Source of the DNA: Dactylorhiza incarnata
Lineage: Eukaryota; Streptophyta; Magnoliopsida; Asparagales; Orchidaceae
Direction of reading: 5' to 3'
DNA: 64,000 nucleotides
NCBI GenBank assembly: GCA_033032865.1
Contig: JAWHQI010000068.1
Span: forward strand, 4,154,001 to 4,218,000
Made by a program: the position numbers and the translations under genes. This document shows positions 53,825-63,810 of this stretch, one piece after another; positions within the stretch are counted from its first letter, which is position 1; each line of letters opens with the position of its first letter. Under the pieces are notes generated by a model, which saw only the letters and a program-made list of their open reading frames with translations, was not told the origin of the DNA and did not search any database.

Positions 53825-55549
53825 TTAATATCCCTTAGGAACCCAAGGTGACTTGGGTCCTAGGTTCTTGTTAGCATAATAGGGAATTCTTCTACTCACC
53901 TCAGCCCTTCCAGGAGGTCTCTCCTTTGCACTAGGCACACTAGGGTTGTGCCAACAGTCAATGGCAAAGTGTCCCACTATGCCACATCACCAACATTCAT
54001 GGATGTTGTACCTTCTCTTCTGAACAATTTTTGAAGTATGTTCAGTAGAGAAGGAAGCAGCATTCTTCCTATCTCTCTCAGCCAAGAGCTGACTAGCTGC
54101 TCTAGTATAATTGTTTCTTCTTGACTTTATCTGTTTGTCAGCAACAGATGTCAGCTTGGTAGCTGACATGGTGTTGATGGCATCAGATATGATCAAGTGA
54201 GAATTGATTATACTGGGGCTACCAGTCTGCTTCTTATCTGGAAGAGATTGGGAAGATGTTGCTCCTTTATCCTTGAAAGTGGGGGATGGGGCACCAAACA
54301 CAAATGGTCCATGATGGGCCATTTGGATTTCCTCACGGGGAGCCTTTAATGCACTCATCCCCATTCCCTTTCTCTTTCCATAGTCAGGAGCATTTCCATG
54401 ACTAATGGAGCTTCCATTCATCCAGTGACCATGGACACTATCCTGATCGTGCCTGTTAGAGGGAAGCACTACCTTCTGAAAGGTGGTATGAGGCTCTGCT
54501 TTAGTTTTGCCCCTTTCTCCATTCCCAACATCTATTGCTCCTTCATTGAAACCCAATCCCCTCCTATTTCCATAGGAGGAGAAGGTGTCAATGATGGGCA
54601 GTATATTTTTGGGCTTAGAGAATTGAGCCACCAAGCTTCTTTCCTTAAGAAGGTCATTCTCAAGTTTCTTGATAAGTTCTTCCCTTTGGCTTCTTTCATC
54701 ATGAAGCTTGTCTATGACTTTCTTGAGCTCATAGGAGTTGGTGCCCTCATTGGGGGGCATACCCATTTCCTTTTTCATCCCAGCCTTAATGGGTCTGAGT
54801 GATTCTAGCTCCCTAACTTGCTTCTTAACAAGCTTCTTGCTCTTTCTCAGAGCTCCCAAGAGATCACCAAACTGCTCTATTAGATCAGTATGGTTCTTAT
54901 TGTTGCATGATAAGCAGTCTTCTGCATCATCTTCAGAAGATGAATAATCATCTGATGCACTCTTGGTCTTCTTTATTGAAGCAGGTAGTAAAGGTGTGTG
55001 GGTGGTGCATACCTGATCATGATGTGATTCATCTTGATTTTCTTCATCTGATAGAGCCATCAGCCCATGAACCTCCTCATCCTCAGAATCACAGTCTGAG
55101 GGAGCCAAGGGTGCTCTTATTCATTCTCCTTCTCCAGAGCATTCTTCATCATCTGATTCACTGTCTAAAGTAGTCAGTGGTGCTCTGATGCATACCTCTT
55201 CATGAGGGGTTTCTTCTTCAAAATCTTCCTCTGACCCTTCCATGAGGACTCCTAGGGAGTCCCACATGTCATTTGTTGTTGTGCAATGAATCAGCTTCTG
55301 GTGTGTTGCCAGATCTACTACACCAGCTAGAATACTTCTGGCTTCTTTGTCCAAGATGGCTAGAAGAGTCTCATCTTTGAACATTGTCATGGATGGTCCT
55401 TCTTGAACAAGTAAAACCATTCTTGGATCCATTGCCTCCATGTATATTTTAGCTCTTACTTTCCAAAGGAGAAAGTTCTCTTTAGAACAAACAGCTATCC
55501 TTGAATCCATAGCTGTGATGAATGGACACCCACGAGCAGATCTGTTCAA
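53825..55549 (-). pseudogene. gag: Element F Gag (copia type), two internal stops
   Basis: One frame of about 575 codons from ATG 55549 reads MDSRIAVCSKENFLLWKVRA and KLIHCTTTNDMWDSLGVLME. An acidic tract with TGA at 55121-55123 follows, then a coiled coil (LLGALRKSKKLVKKQVRELE), a basic region, and a zinc knuckle (C-W-stop-C ... H ... C) in which TGA at 53987-53989 replaces a residue between the first two Cys. It ends NLGPKSPWVPKGY at TAA 53825-53827. Organisation and ending match E Gag and Sirevirus Gag. Confidence 0.85.
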
Positions 55550-55578
55550 GATGTTAAGCTTTTCTTTGAAGAACCTTG

Positions 55579-55590
55579 CTTTGATACAAC
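55579..55590 (-). other. Element F primer-binding site (initiator tRNA-Met)
   Basis: The reverse complement TTGTATCAAAGC has two differences from TGGTATCAGAGC and adjoins LTR iv. Confidence 0.75.
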
Positions 55591-55591
55591 T

Positions 55592-57421
55592 TGTTGTTTA
55601 TTGGGTGTCAACTTATCAACTAGAGGGGGGGTGAATAGGTTTTTCAAATTATTTTATCCCCTTTATGTGTTCTTGATTTCTGATTAGTAGATCTATAAAT
55701 TATAAAGCACAACACAGAAAAGCACACAATGATCTATAAAGGTTCCTCAAGACAGGGTGTCTTGAGTAGTCCTATTTCCCTCTGCGCCTACCTAGCAGTG
55801 TGCTAGGCTCGGCAAACTCCACCAAATCTTCAGGCCCGCAAGCCTTACAACACGGACCCGCAAGTCCTATATCCTAGGCCTGCAAGCCCTTACTGCACCT
55901 GAGCCCGCAAGCTCGACACTCAGGCCCTCAAGCCCTACACAACACAGACCCGCAAGTCATGTGCCTACAGCCTAAGCCCATAATCCCTTACTGCGCCCAA
56001 GCCCTCAAGCTCGATAAGATCAGACCAGCAAGTCCACTGCCCTGGCCCTCAAGCCTCACAGCTCTCCAACCCTCAAGCTACACGGTGTCGGAACCGCAAG
56101 TCCACTGCCCTGGCCCTCAAGCCTCACAGCTCTCCATCCCTCAAGCTAGACACTTAGGCCCTCAAGCCTTACAACAATGAAATTACAGTGATGAGAACTG
56201 TTTCTTCTGCCTGACAAAGATCGAAAACTTATCAGTCAATGGAGATGACTGATTCTTCTGAGAACGCTTAATTCTTGTTCTCTACTTTTTCTTCTGCTTC
56301 TCTGCAGCGATGGCGGGATTCTTTTTCGTTCTTTTCTCTTACCTTCTTGTTTTTATAGGGCAACCACTTATCTCTTTTATAAGACTGTGAGGCTCCCAAC
56401 GGTCTCATATGATGTCCTTTAATGTTAGACGCCCATTCCTTAAGAACACACGCTGATTGGACAGTCAGGCGGTGGCATTAAATGCTAACAGCGCGTCCGT
56501 AATATTTGAATTCCGTCTCGACGACATTTTCAGCTTCATGCCGATACTGACAGCATTACGATGATTTGGATAATATCTCAACGACATGACTTTGTCTATG
56601 CCTTAGACCTTGATGGATCTTCAAGTCTTCTAGCTTCTGCCTTTGATGCTGGTATCTCGACGATACGAGATATCCCAGCGTTCCTGCATCTAGGATGATG
56701 TGCAATCTTGGACTATGTCATTGTGATCTTCTTTCTTATAGTCTGTCGTCATAATCACTTTGTTCTTTCGATGATATGAGTGATATCATGTCGGCAGACT
56801 ATGCTTTAGCAACTGCTTGTCTTCAGCTGTCCTTCTTCAGTCTTCTCGACGAGACACCTTCTTTACGATGATATTTGTTCTTCTCGATGACACGGCTGCT
56901 TTGTTGATGTCGACGACTCTGCATCTTCTCAACGACATTCCTTCCTTTGATATCTTCAGTCTTCTCTGCGTTCGACGAACTTCATTCTGCGTTCGATGAA
57001 CCTCATTCTGCATTCGACGAGCTACATTCTTCTGTCCCGTCTCTACGTTCGACGAACTCGCCAAATCTCAGCGCTTGCTTCTGTCCTGTCTTTGCGTTCG
57101 ACGAACTTCATTCTTCGTTCGACGAACAGCATTCTGCGTTCTACGAACATCATTCTTCGTTCGACGAACTTCATTCTTCGTTCGGCGAACTCGCCAAGTC
57201 TCAGCTTTTGCTTTGTTCATCATCATGACGACAAGCATACTTTCTCGACGACATCTCCTATTCTTCTCGACGATATTGTACTTAGTAAAATAACTAAAGT
57301 ACTTGACATATTCTCGATCTCTGCAAGCATGAACTAGATGGGACATTTAATACAACTTGCACTTATCATTGAGCAGAGCACTTCTTCAAATAAGGAACAC
57401 TGCTGGGCACTGTTCCCAACA
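55592..57421 (-). repeat. Element F 5' LTR (LTR iv)
   Basis: On the plus strand it runs TGTTGTTTATTGGG to TTCCCAACA (1,830 bp). GCCCGCAAG/CCTCAAGCC repeats are at 55832-56172, a perfect hairpin CTCAAGACA-GGG-TGTCTTGAG near 55746, the TATA box at 56374-56385 (minus), and about nine TTCGACGAAC motifs at 56968-57200. Small open frames across the array are not genes. Confidence 0.9.
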
Positions 57422-57426
57422 TATAC

Positions 57427-57481
57427 CATGGGGAAACTTGAAAGCAGAAATTGATGAATGGTTAAATCAAGGTGGTAAAGC
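57427..57481 (+). pseudogene. Element N: extra-ORF fragment, plus strand (part 2)
   Basis: This is N sequence resuming after F. One frame reads NLKAEIDEWLNQGGKA, which corresponds to the KNDQESWMAKAGK stretch of the I ORF. It is in a different frame from part 1, so a small indel has occurred. J cuts it at 57482. Confidence 0.55.
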
Positions 57482-57548
57482 TGTAACACCCCAGTTTTTG
57501 CTAAGCGCGGAAGCAGGTTTGCCCAAGGAGGAGGGCAAGGCATTCATA

Positions 57549-57835
57549 GCTGGGAGCTAGCGATGGCGCTAGTGCTAGCGCGAGCGTTAGTTGTCCCATC
57601 GTGTAAGGCTCTCATTTCGACGGTGTTCGTCAAGTTGAATTCGTCGAGGTGGATTCGTCGAAGGGAATTCGTCGAAGAGCTAGCGCAGGCGGTAGCGTTA
57701 GCGCCAGGAGGTAGCGTTTCGTCGGGTGATGAAGTTCCGTCGGGACGTTGAGTTATTCTTCGTCGAGGGGTTTTCTTCGAGTGGCTAGCGCGGGCGGTAA
57801 CGCTAGCGCCAGCACTAGCCCACATAGCCAGTTCC
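57549..57835 (+). repeat. GCTAGCGC / ATTCGTCGAAG motif array in J U3
   Basis: Clusters of GCTAGCGCNNGCGTTAG-type palindromes flank four to six copies of ATTCGTCGA(A/G)G. The TTCGTCGA core is that of the L, H, E and F arrays. The array ends about 75 bp before the TATA-like box. Confidence 0.85.
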
Positions 57836-58639
57836 GTAAGTGGCATTTCTTGGAAGTCCGATCTGTTTGGATCTTGATCCTAAGGTTCAGATAAGTGCGT
57901 CCTAAGGCTCTAAATAGGTCAGAGAAGTTATATTCTCGTATCATCAAGTCTTTTGGTGCTTTTGGAGGCTAAGGAAAGGAGTTGGGTTTGGAGGAAGAAG
58001 AAGGCTAGATCCGCCATTGTTGCAGTACCGGATCTCCGTCCGTTGATCCGAAACCAGATATGTGGAGAGGACTAGAAGGCGCTTCTTTCTATCTGTGCCT
58101 TTCAACCGATTCATGGCGAGGAAGTAAACTCTTAGGGTGACGACATCTCTCCTCCCAGTTTTAGGGTGCGTGCATGGCATCTTTGCTTTTACCTTCTCTT
58201 TTCTGAAATTTATGCCACCGGATCTCTCAAATGAGAGGGGTTTGGGTCGCCTTGGTTCAAGAAGAACCATCGGGTTGATTGAGTCCGTCCCCAACATGAT
58301 TTTGCACTAGAGATCTGCTTCGTTAGTGGATTAGACATTGTGGGTGAAGCCGAAGTCATGACCGGTTGTCCGATTCGGTGATGTTGTTTAACGTGCATTT
58401 TAGGGATTTTGCTAGAAATCTGATGACGGCAAAATGTCGTATGTGTTGCCTTTATGTTTCGTGTGAGAACGAACGGTGGTTTGGAAAGGGTAACTTGTAT
58501 GTGTGATGAATGGCTTGTGAAGCCACTTGTATGTGGAGTTGTGACTTTGTCTTTGTGGTCGGCTGGCTAGCCCGTGAATGCTTGGATTCATGTGGGGAGA
58601 GTGTCCCCACAAGATAAGTTCCCATTTGGGCTAACTAAC

Positions 58640-58827
58640 GAGAACAAGTATGCTGATGTGCCCGTTGGCAAGACGAGCCATGTAAGGGGTGAGGTCTCAG
58701 TGGAGTTATTGGCTTTTGGCTTAGTGATTGTGGCGAGAACAAGTATGTTGATGCGCCCGTTGGCGAGATGATCCATGTAAGGGGTGAGGTCTCAGTGGAG
58801 TTCTTGGCCTCGGGCTTGCATGCCCGT
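58640..58827 (+). repeat. 95-bp tandem duplication in J LTR
   Basis: Two copies (58640-58734 and 58735-58827) start GAGAACAAGTATG and share CCATGTAAGGGGTGAGGTCT; they have diverged by several substitutions. Confidence 0.9.
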
Positions 58828-59568
58828 GGGGAAATGGTAAGTACCCTTGGTTTGTTGTGAATTGATGATGTGTGTTGATGTCTTAGAAACATACACGCCA
58901 TAGGGTGCCTTGGGTGAAACTCAGGTTTGCATTCATGCTACATTGCTAGGCCCCTTACTTTTACTGCTCAACATAGAAACGTGGATGATGATTGTGACAC
59001 TCATGCCTATCATTTTTATGTTATTACTGTTTATTACATTTGCATACGAAGTGCTGACTTGCAGGGTGATGTAGTTCCCCGGGGTCCGTTAGGACGGCCG
59101 GGAGGATGGGTGTTGTTACATTGTTGTTGGTCTGCCAAATCTGACCCTCGTTATACCACTCTTTGTGATTTGGATGCAGGGCAAGGATCGCAAGCTGGAC
59201 CTAGCTCGCCGGCCAAAAGGCCTAAGCTTCATGAAGTGCATTTTTCTTGCTTTCTTGTTTGACTATGATGTCTTTACTTGTTCTGGCTTGCATGCTGAGG
59301 TAGCTTATGAGTGTGATAATCTTTTGGACATTTTATATTCCATGTTTGTTTGACTTGAATTTGGGTTTTATAAGGTCTTAAGGTCGTAGTACTCTTGTGT
59401 AGATGTGGACAACTTCTGTGGTTTATCTAGTTTTTCGCTGTGTTGTTTCTGAGTTTTGAGATGGTTAGATCTATATCACTTTTTAATACTAAAACTGTGG
59501 TGATTATATACTGTGGGGTCTCGGCCGGACCTATATTATATAGTCATTGCAGGGGAGGTGTTATAATT

Positions 59569-59580
59569 TGGTGTCAGAGC
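59569..59580 (+). other. Element J primer-binding site (initiator tRNA-Met)
   Basis: TGGTGTCAGAGC, one mismatch to the tRNA-Met complement, lies 3 bp after the LTR. Confidence 0.85.
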
Positions 59581-59798
59581 TAGGTTAACATTCTTATTGA
59601 GGTTTAGCTTGTTCGGAGCGCGTTAAGGAGTTGTCCACATAGGAGTACCTTGCGGGACCATGAGTGTCCTTGCGATTGAGTCTTGCGAATAGAGTTTGAT
59701 TTTTGTTTCCTTGTTTATGCTAGGATGGTGGCGACGATGCGGGGACGTCGAGACGACAAGAGAAGCTTTCGGCAAGCAGTGCCACGGCCCCGGCCCTT

Positions 59799-60755
59799 AT
59801 GAATATGGGTGTGTCCCCGGCAGACTTCTGTCGTATGCTAGCGGAGGCGATGGTGGTGGCTCAAGCTGCGGCAATACCATAGATTGTGACACCTGTTGTG
59901 CAGGCTGCGACTCCTATTACTCCGGGTACTGAGACACCGGAGGTGGGAGTAAGGCAGGTAGAGCCGTTAGCCGAGAGAGGGGTTGGGCAAGGAGATCGTC
60001 AGATGAAGTACTATCTGAGTTTCCATCCTCTGGCGTTCAAAGGAGTTGGCACTCTGATGGACGTCGAGGATTGGTTGGCGAGAATTCAAGAACTCCTAAA
60101 AGCGATAGAGACCCCCGAGGACAAGCAGTCCCAGTTCGCAGCGTTTATGTTAGAAGGCGACGCCAAGCTGTGGTGGGTGAATCATAACGGTCATCATTTT
60201 CCTGGACGTGTCCCATCCATGGAAGAGTTCGGGAATGCCTTCCTGAAGCGCTATATCCCCTCTTCGACGAGGTTATCCCTTCAGCGACATTTCTTGCACT
60301 TGGTGCAGCGCGAGAAGATGGTAGACGAGTACTTGCAGGAGTTTACTCGGTTGGGTCGTTACGTGGGAACGACCATGGCAGGCGATGAGGAGAGGGATAA
60401 TCTCTTCTATCAGGGTCTGAGAGAGAATTTAAGGCAACCTCTGATAGCCTTAAAGAATGCGGGGTTCAATGAGTTAGTTGAAGCTGCTCAAACTTTGGAG
60501 AATGATATGGAGCAAACCCAGCACCGCAAGGGCTTGGCGGCAAAGCAGGGAGAAAGTAAGCCATCTCAGTCTCATGGGAAGTCTGAGAAAAGTTGGTGGA
60601 AGAAAAAGACCAGTCCTTTTAGGACTGGCGAGAGGAGCAGTGCGGCTTCTGGAGAATTCCGTTCCAAGGGACCAGTGACGTGCTACAAGTGTGGCAAGGT
60701 GGGCCACATAGCTCGGTTCTGTTTTGAGAGTGGAGTTGAGCCAGAGCAGAGGTAA
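59799..60755 (+). pseudogene. gag: Element J Gag (gypsy type)
   Basis: The frame opens with MNMGVSPADFCRMLAEAM, has a TAG at 59880-59882, then runs open to TAA 60753-60755. The capsid domain shows KYYLSFHPLAFKGVGTLMD, EDWLARIQELLKAIETPEDK, LEGDAKLWW, FLKRYIPSSTRLSLQRHFL. A basic linker precedes an intact zinc knuckle CYKCGKVGHIARFC near residue 270. Upstream of 59799 the N-terminus lies in another frame (ATG 59725), so a frameshift is likely. The frame after the TAA stays coding-like to about 60898 (PDVVTG). Confidence 0.9.
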
Positions 60756-60937
60756 GAGCAGTCAGTGCGTTCTGATCCTCGTGTTGGGGAGAAAGGGAAA
60801 GCGGCGGAGTCCAGTGCTTCTCATTTCCCTCCTGTGCAGGCTAGAGCGTACAACCTCGGGCAGCAGGAAGCGATTCGTCAACCTGACGTGGTGACAGGTA
60901 TGAAAGTTTAGAGTTTAATTTAATAGTTTTAAACTGT

Positions 60938-62158
60938 TTGCGACCTTTCATATTCGTTATGCGCGTGTTAGGCTTCGTGCTAGTTTCTGGCTACCCCTCT
61001 AGAGTGTTGTTCGACACGGGAGCGTCACACTCTTTTCTCGCGGAAAGCTTTATTCAGAGGAGTGGGGTTGAGACTGTCGAGGCAGAGGCGGAGCTTAGTG
61101 TGCGCATGCCGAATGGGTCTTTCATGACCACTGGAAGGAAAGGACGCATTGTGATGAGGATTTGTGAGTGTGATTTCGAGTTGATAGCAGCGATCCTACC
61201 ACTAGCCAAATTTGAGATCATCCTGGGGATGGACTGGCTTGTAGAGCAGCGAGCTAGTATTGACTTCCTGTTGAAGGTGGTGACCTTAAGGAGTGAAGGA
61301 AGAGCGGAGGTCAAGTTCGAGGGTCTGTGCGGAGTGGCTTGCTCCCTGATTTCTGTCGTGCAAATGGTGTGTGCGGTGAATCGAGGGGGTGAGGCATTTG
61401 TAGCTTTGTTGGAGACTCAGTCCACAAAGTTGGCGATCGAAGAAGTGCTATTGGTGGAGGAATTTGAGGATGTGTTCCCTGAGGAGCTTCCGGGAGCGCG
61501 TCCTCAGCGTAAAATTGACTTTTCGATCGAGTTGGTGTCGGCTGCGAGGCCGGTGTCGCGTCCTTCATTTAGGATGGCACCGAAGGAACTAGCTGAGCTA
61601 AAGGTGCAGTTGCAAGAGTTGCTCGAGCAGGGGTACATTAGGCCCAGCTCCTCACCATGGAGTGCGCCGGTGTTGTTCGTTAAGAAGAAGGATGGTAGTA
61701 TGCGGATGTGCATAGACTATCGCGAGTTGAATAAGTTGACCATCAAGAATAAGTACCCGATTCCACGAATCGATGAATTGTTCGATCAGCTGGTGGGGTC
61801 GATGGTGTACTCCAAGTTGGACTTGAAGTCGGGTTACTATCAGCTGGGGATTCGAGAAGAGGATATTCCCAAGACGGCGTTTGGGACAAGATATGGTCAT
61901 TTTGAGTTCTCGGTTATGTCGTTCGGTTTGACGAACGCGCCATCAGTGTTCATGGATTTGATGAACCAAGTGTTTCGACAATACCTGGATTTGTTCGTGG
62001 TGGTGTCCATCGACGACATCTTAGTGTATTCGAAGTCGAAGGCGGAGCATGAGTCTCATCTGAGAATAGTGTTGCAGACATTGAGGGAGAACCAGCTTTA
62101 TGCAAAGTTCTCAAAGTGTGAGTTCTGGATCGGGAAAGTGGCATTCTTGGGCACGTGA
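60938..62158 (+). pseudogene. pol: Element J protease and reverse transcriptase
   Basis: This is an open frame of 406 codons. The aspartic protease motif [11 protein letters not shown] is near residue 25, with [16 protein letters not shown] near 95. RT follows with [53 protein letters not shown] and the catalytic [11 protein letters not shown], where Ser replaces the usual aromatic residue before IDD. It ends prematurely at 62156-62158 through an apparent one-base deletion at about 62153. A 40-base AT-rich non-coding stretch separates it from the end of gag coding. Confidence 0.93.
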
Positions 62159-63810
62159 TTAGTGGAGATGGGGTGGCTGTGGATCCTGCGAAGATTGAAT
62201 CCATTAGAGATTGGTCGGTACTGAGAACCGTGGTGGAAGTCCGGAGTTTCCTTGGACTAGACGGTTATTACAGAAGGTTTGTTGAGAACTTTTCACGGAT
62301 GGCTTTTCCCCTCACCACTTTTACCCGAAATGACCAGAAGTTTGTGTGGACGCCGGAGTGTGCCCGTGCGTTCGAGACCTTGAAGGAAATATTGATGTCT
62401 GATCCAATCCTAAGTCTTCCTAGTGGGACTGAAGGATTTTAGATTTTTAGTGACGCGTCAGGTTGCAGTTTGGGTTGCGTGCTGGTGCAGCATGGCAACG
62501 TGATAGCTTATGGGTCGAGGCAGCTAAAGCCTCATGAGAGAAATTACCCCGTCCACGACTTGGAGTTGGCGGCGGTAATTTTTGCGTTGAAGTTGTGGCG
62601 GCACTACGTGTATGGTGCGAAGGTTGAAATCTTCACGGACCACAAAAGCTTGAGGTATCTTTTAGATCAGAAGGATCTTAATATGAGGCAGCGTAGGTGG
62701 GTCGAGTTCCTTGGGGACTACAATGCAGCGATTTAGTATTCACCAGGCAAGGCCAATGTGGTGTCCGACGCCTTGAGTAGAAAGTACTCTAGGCAAGGAA
62801 ATTGGATTGAAGCGCATCACGAGCGTTTTGTGCGAGAGTTTAAGTCTCTTGGCGTTGTGTGTGTGGCTAAGGGTGAGTCCAGCGCGGCTCGGCTGAACTG
62901 GATTGAGATGCAGTGTGATCTAGTAGATCAAATTCGAGAGGCAACCAGTGCAGACGAGGAGTGTCAGCGATTGGCATTGGAGGCTCAGCAAAGCGAAAGC
63001 AGTGCTTTGGAGATGGTCAGTGGACTTTTAAAGAGAAATGGAAGGGTGTGTTTCCCTCGCTTTGGCAAGCTCTGTGAGGAGTTGATGTTTGAGGCTCACT
63101 TCACGAAGTACTCCATTCATCTAGGAAGTACAAAGATGTACTTGGATTTGAAGAAATCCTTTTGGTGGCCTAGGATGAAGCGGGATGTAGTTTTGTATGT
63201 CAACCAGTGTCAGACGTGCGCCTTAGTGAAGGCTGAATGCCAAAGGCCGGGTGGATTCTTAAAACCTCTTCCTATCCCAAAGTGGAAATTTGACGACATC
63301 TCCATGGATTTTGTGCATGGTTTGCCTCGATCGCGGCAAGGTAATGATGCGATTTGGGTGATTGTGGATCGCCTGACCAAGGTAGCCCACTTCATTCCAA
63401 ATCGGAAGGACGATAGTGTGGAGAAGCTCGTGGAGTATTATATTCGTAACATTATGCGGTTGCACGGAATTCCGAAGAGCATTGTTAGTGATCGTGATGG
63501 GTGGTTCACGTCCAAGGACTGGAGGTTAGTGCAGATTAGTTTGGGCACAAAATTGAAATTTAGTACCGTGTTTCATCCGCAGACCGATGGTCAAACGGAG
63601 AGAACGAATCGCACGTTGGAGGACATATTGAGGATGTGTGCTCTCGATTTCGGTAAGAATTGGGAAGACCACCTCTTCATGGTGGAGTTTGCTTACAATA
63701 AGAGTTTCCAGGCGAGCATCAAAATGGCACCATATGAGGCTTTGTATGGAAGGCGATGTCGAACGCCGATGTCTTGGATAGAGGCGGGAGACACCCTGCT
63801 GTTAGGATAA
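62155..63810 (+). pseudogene. pol: Element J RT end, RNase H and integrase
   Basis: This is one frame, shifted from the RT frame, with TAG at 62440-62442, TAG at 62734-62736 and TAA at 63808-63810. It covers the RT connection ([19 protein letters not shown]), RNase H ([33 protein letters not shown]), the integrase zinc-binding region (SFWWPRMKRDVVLYVNQCQT) and the DDE core (MDFVHGLPRSRQG, IVSDRDGWF, HPQTDGQTERTNRTLE), ending ALYGRRCRTPMSWIEAGDT. The catalytic Asp, Asp and Glu are present. Confidence 0.93.

Larger units (their letters stand above)
39223..57421 (-). mobile_element. Element F with E inside: recombinant pair of pol-less copia elements
   Basis: The order on the plus strand is LTR i (39223-41686, truncated), LTR ii (41687-43311), interior of E, LTR iii (49366-50997), interior of F, LTR iv (55592-57421). 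LTRs i and iv resemble each other, as do ii and iii. The outer flanks CATAC (39218-39222) and TATAC (57422-57426) look like a target duplication with one transition. F therefore inserted into N, E later entered LTR i, and the stretch between LTR iii and the F PPT was removed, probably by LTR-LTR recombination. Confidence 0.75.
57482..59565 (+). repeat. Element J 5' LTR
   Basis: The LTR begins TGTAACACCCC and ends GGTGTTATA, where the expected terminal CA is TA (about 2,084 bp). A CpG-rich palindromic array is at 57549-57835, TATA-like CTCTAAATAGG at 57908-57918, and a 95-bp tandem duplication at 58640-58827. No gene is supported elsewhere in it. Confidence 0.9.

Noticed and set aside
58000..59400. 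A host gene in the 58-59 kb region
   Set aside because: The short frames there lie inside the J LTR, have no recognisable domain and disagree between strands.
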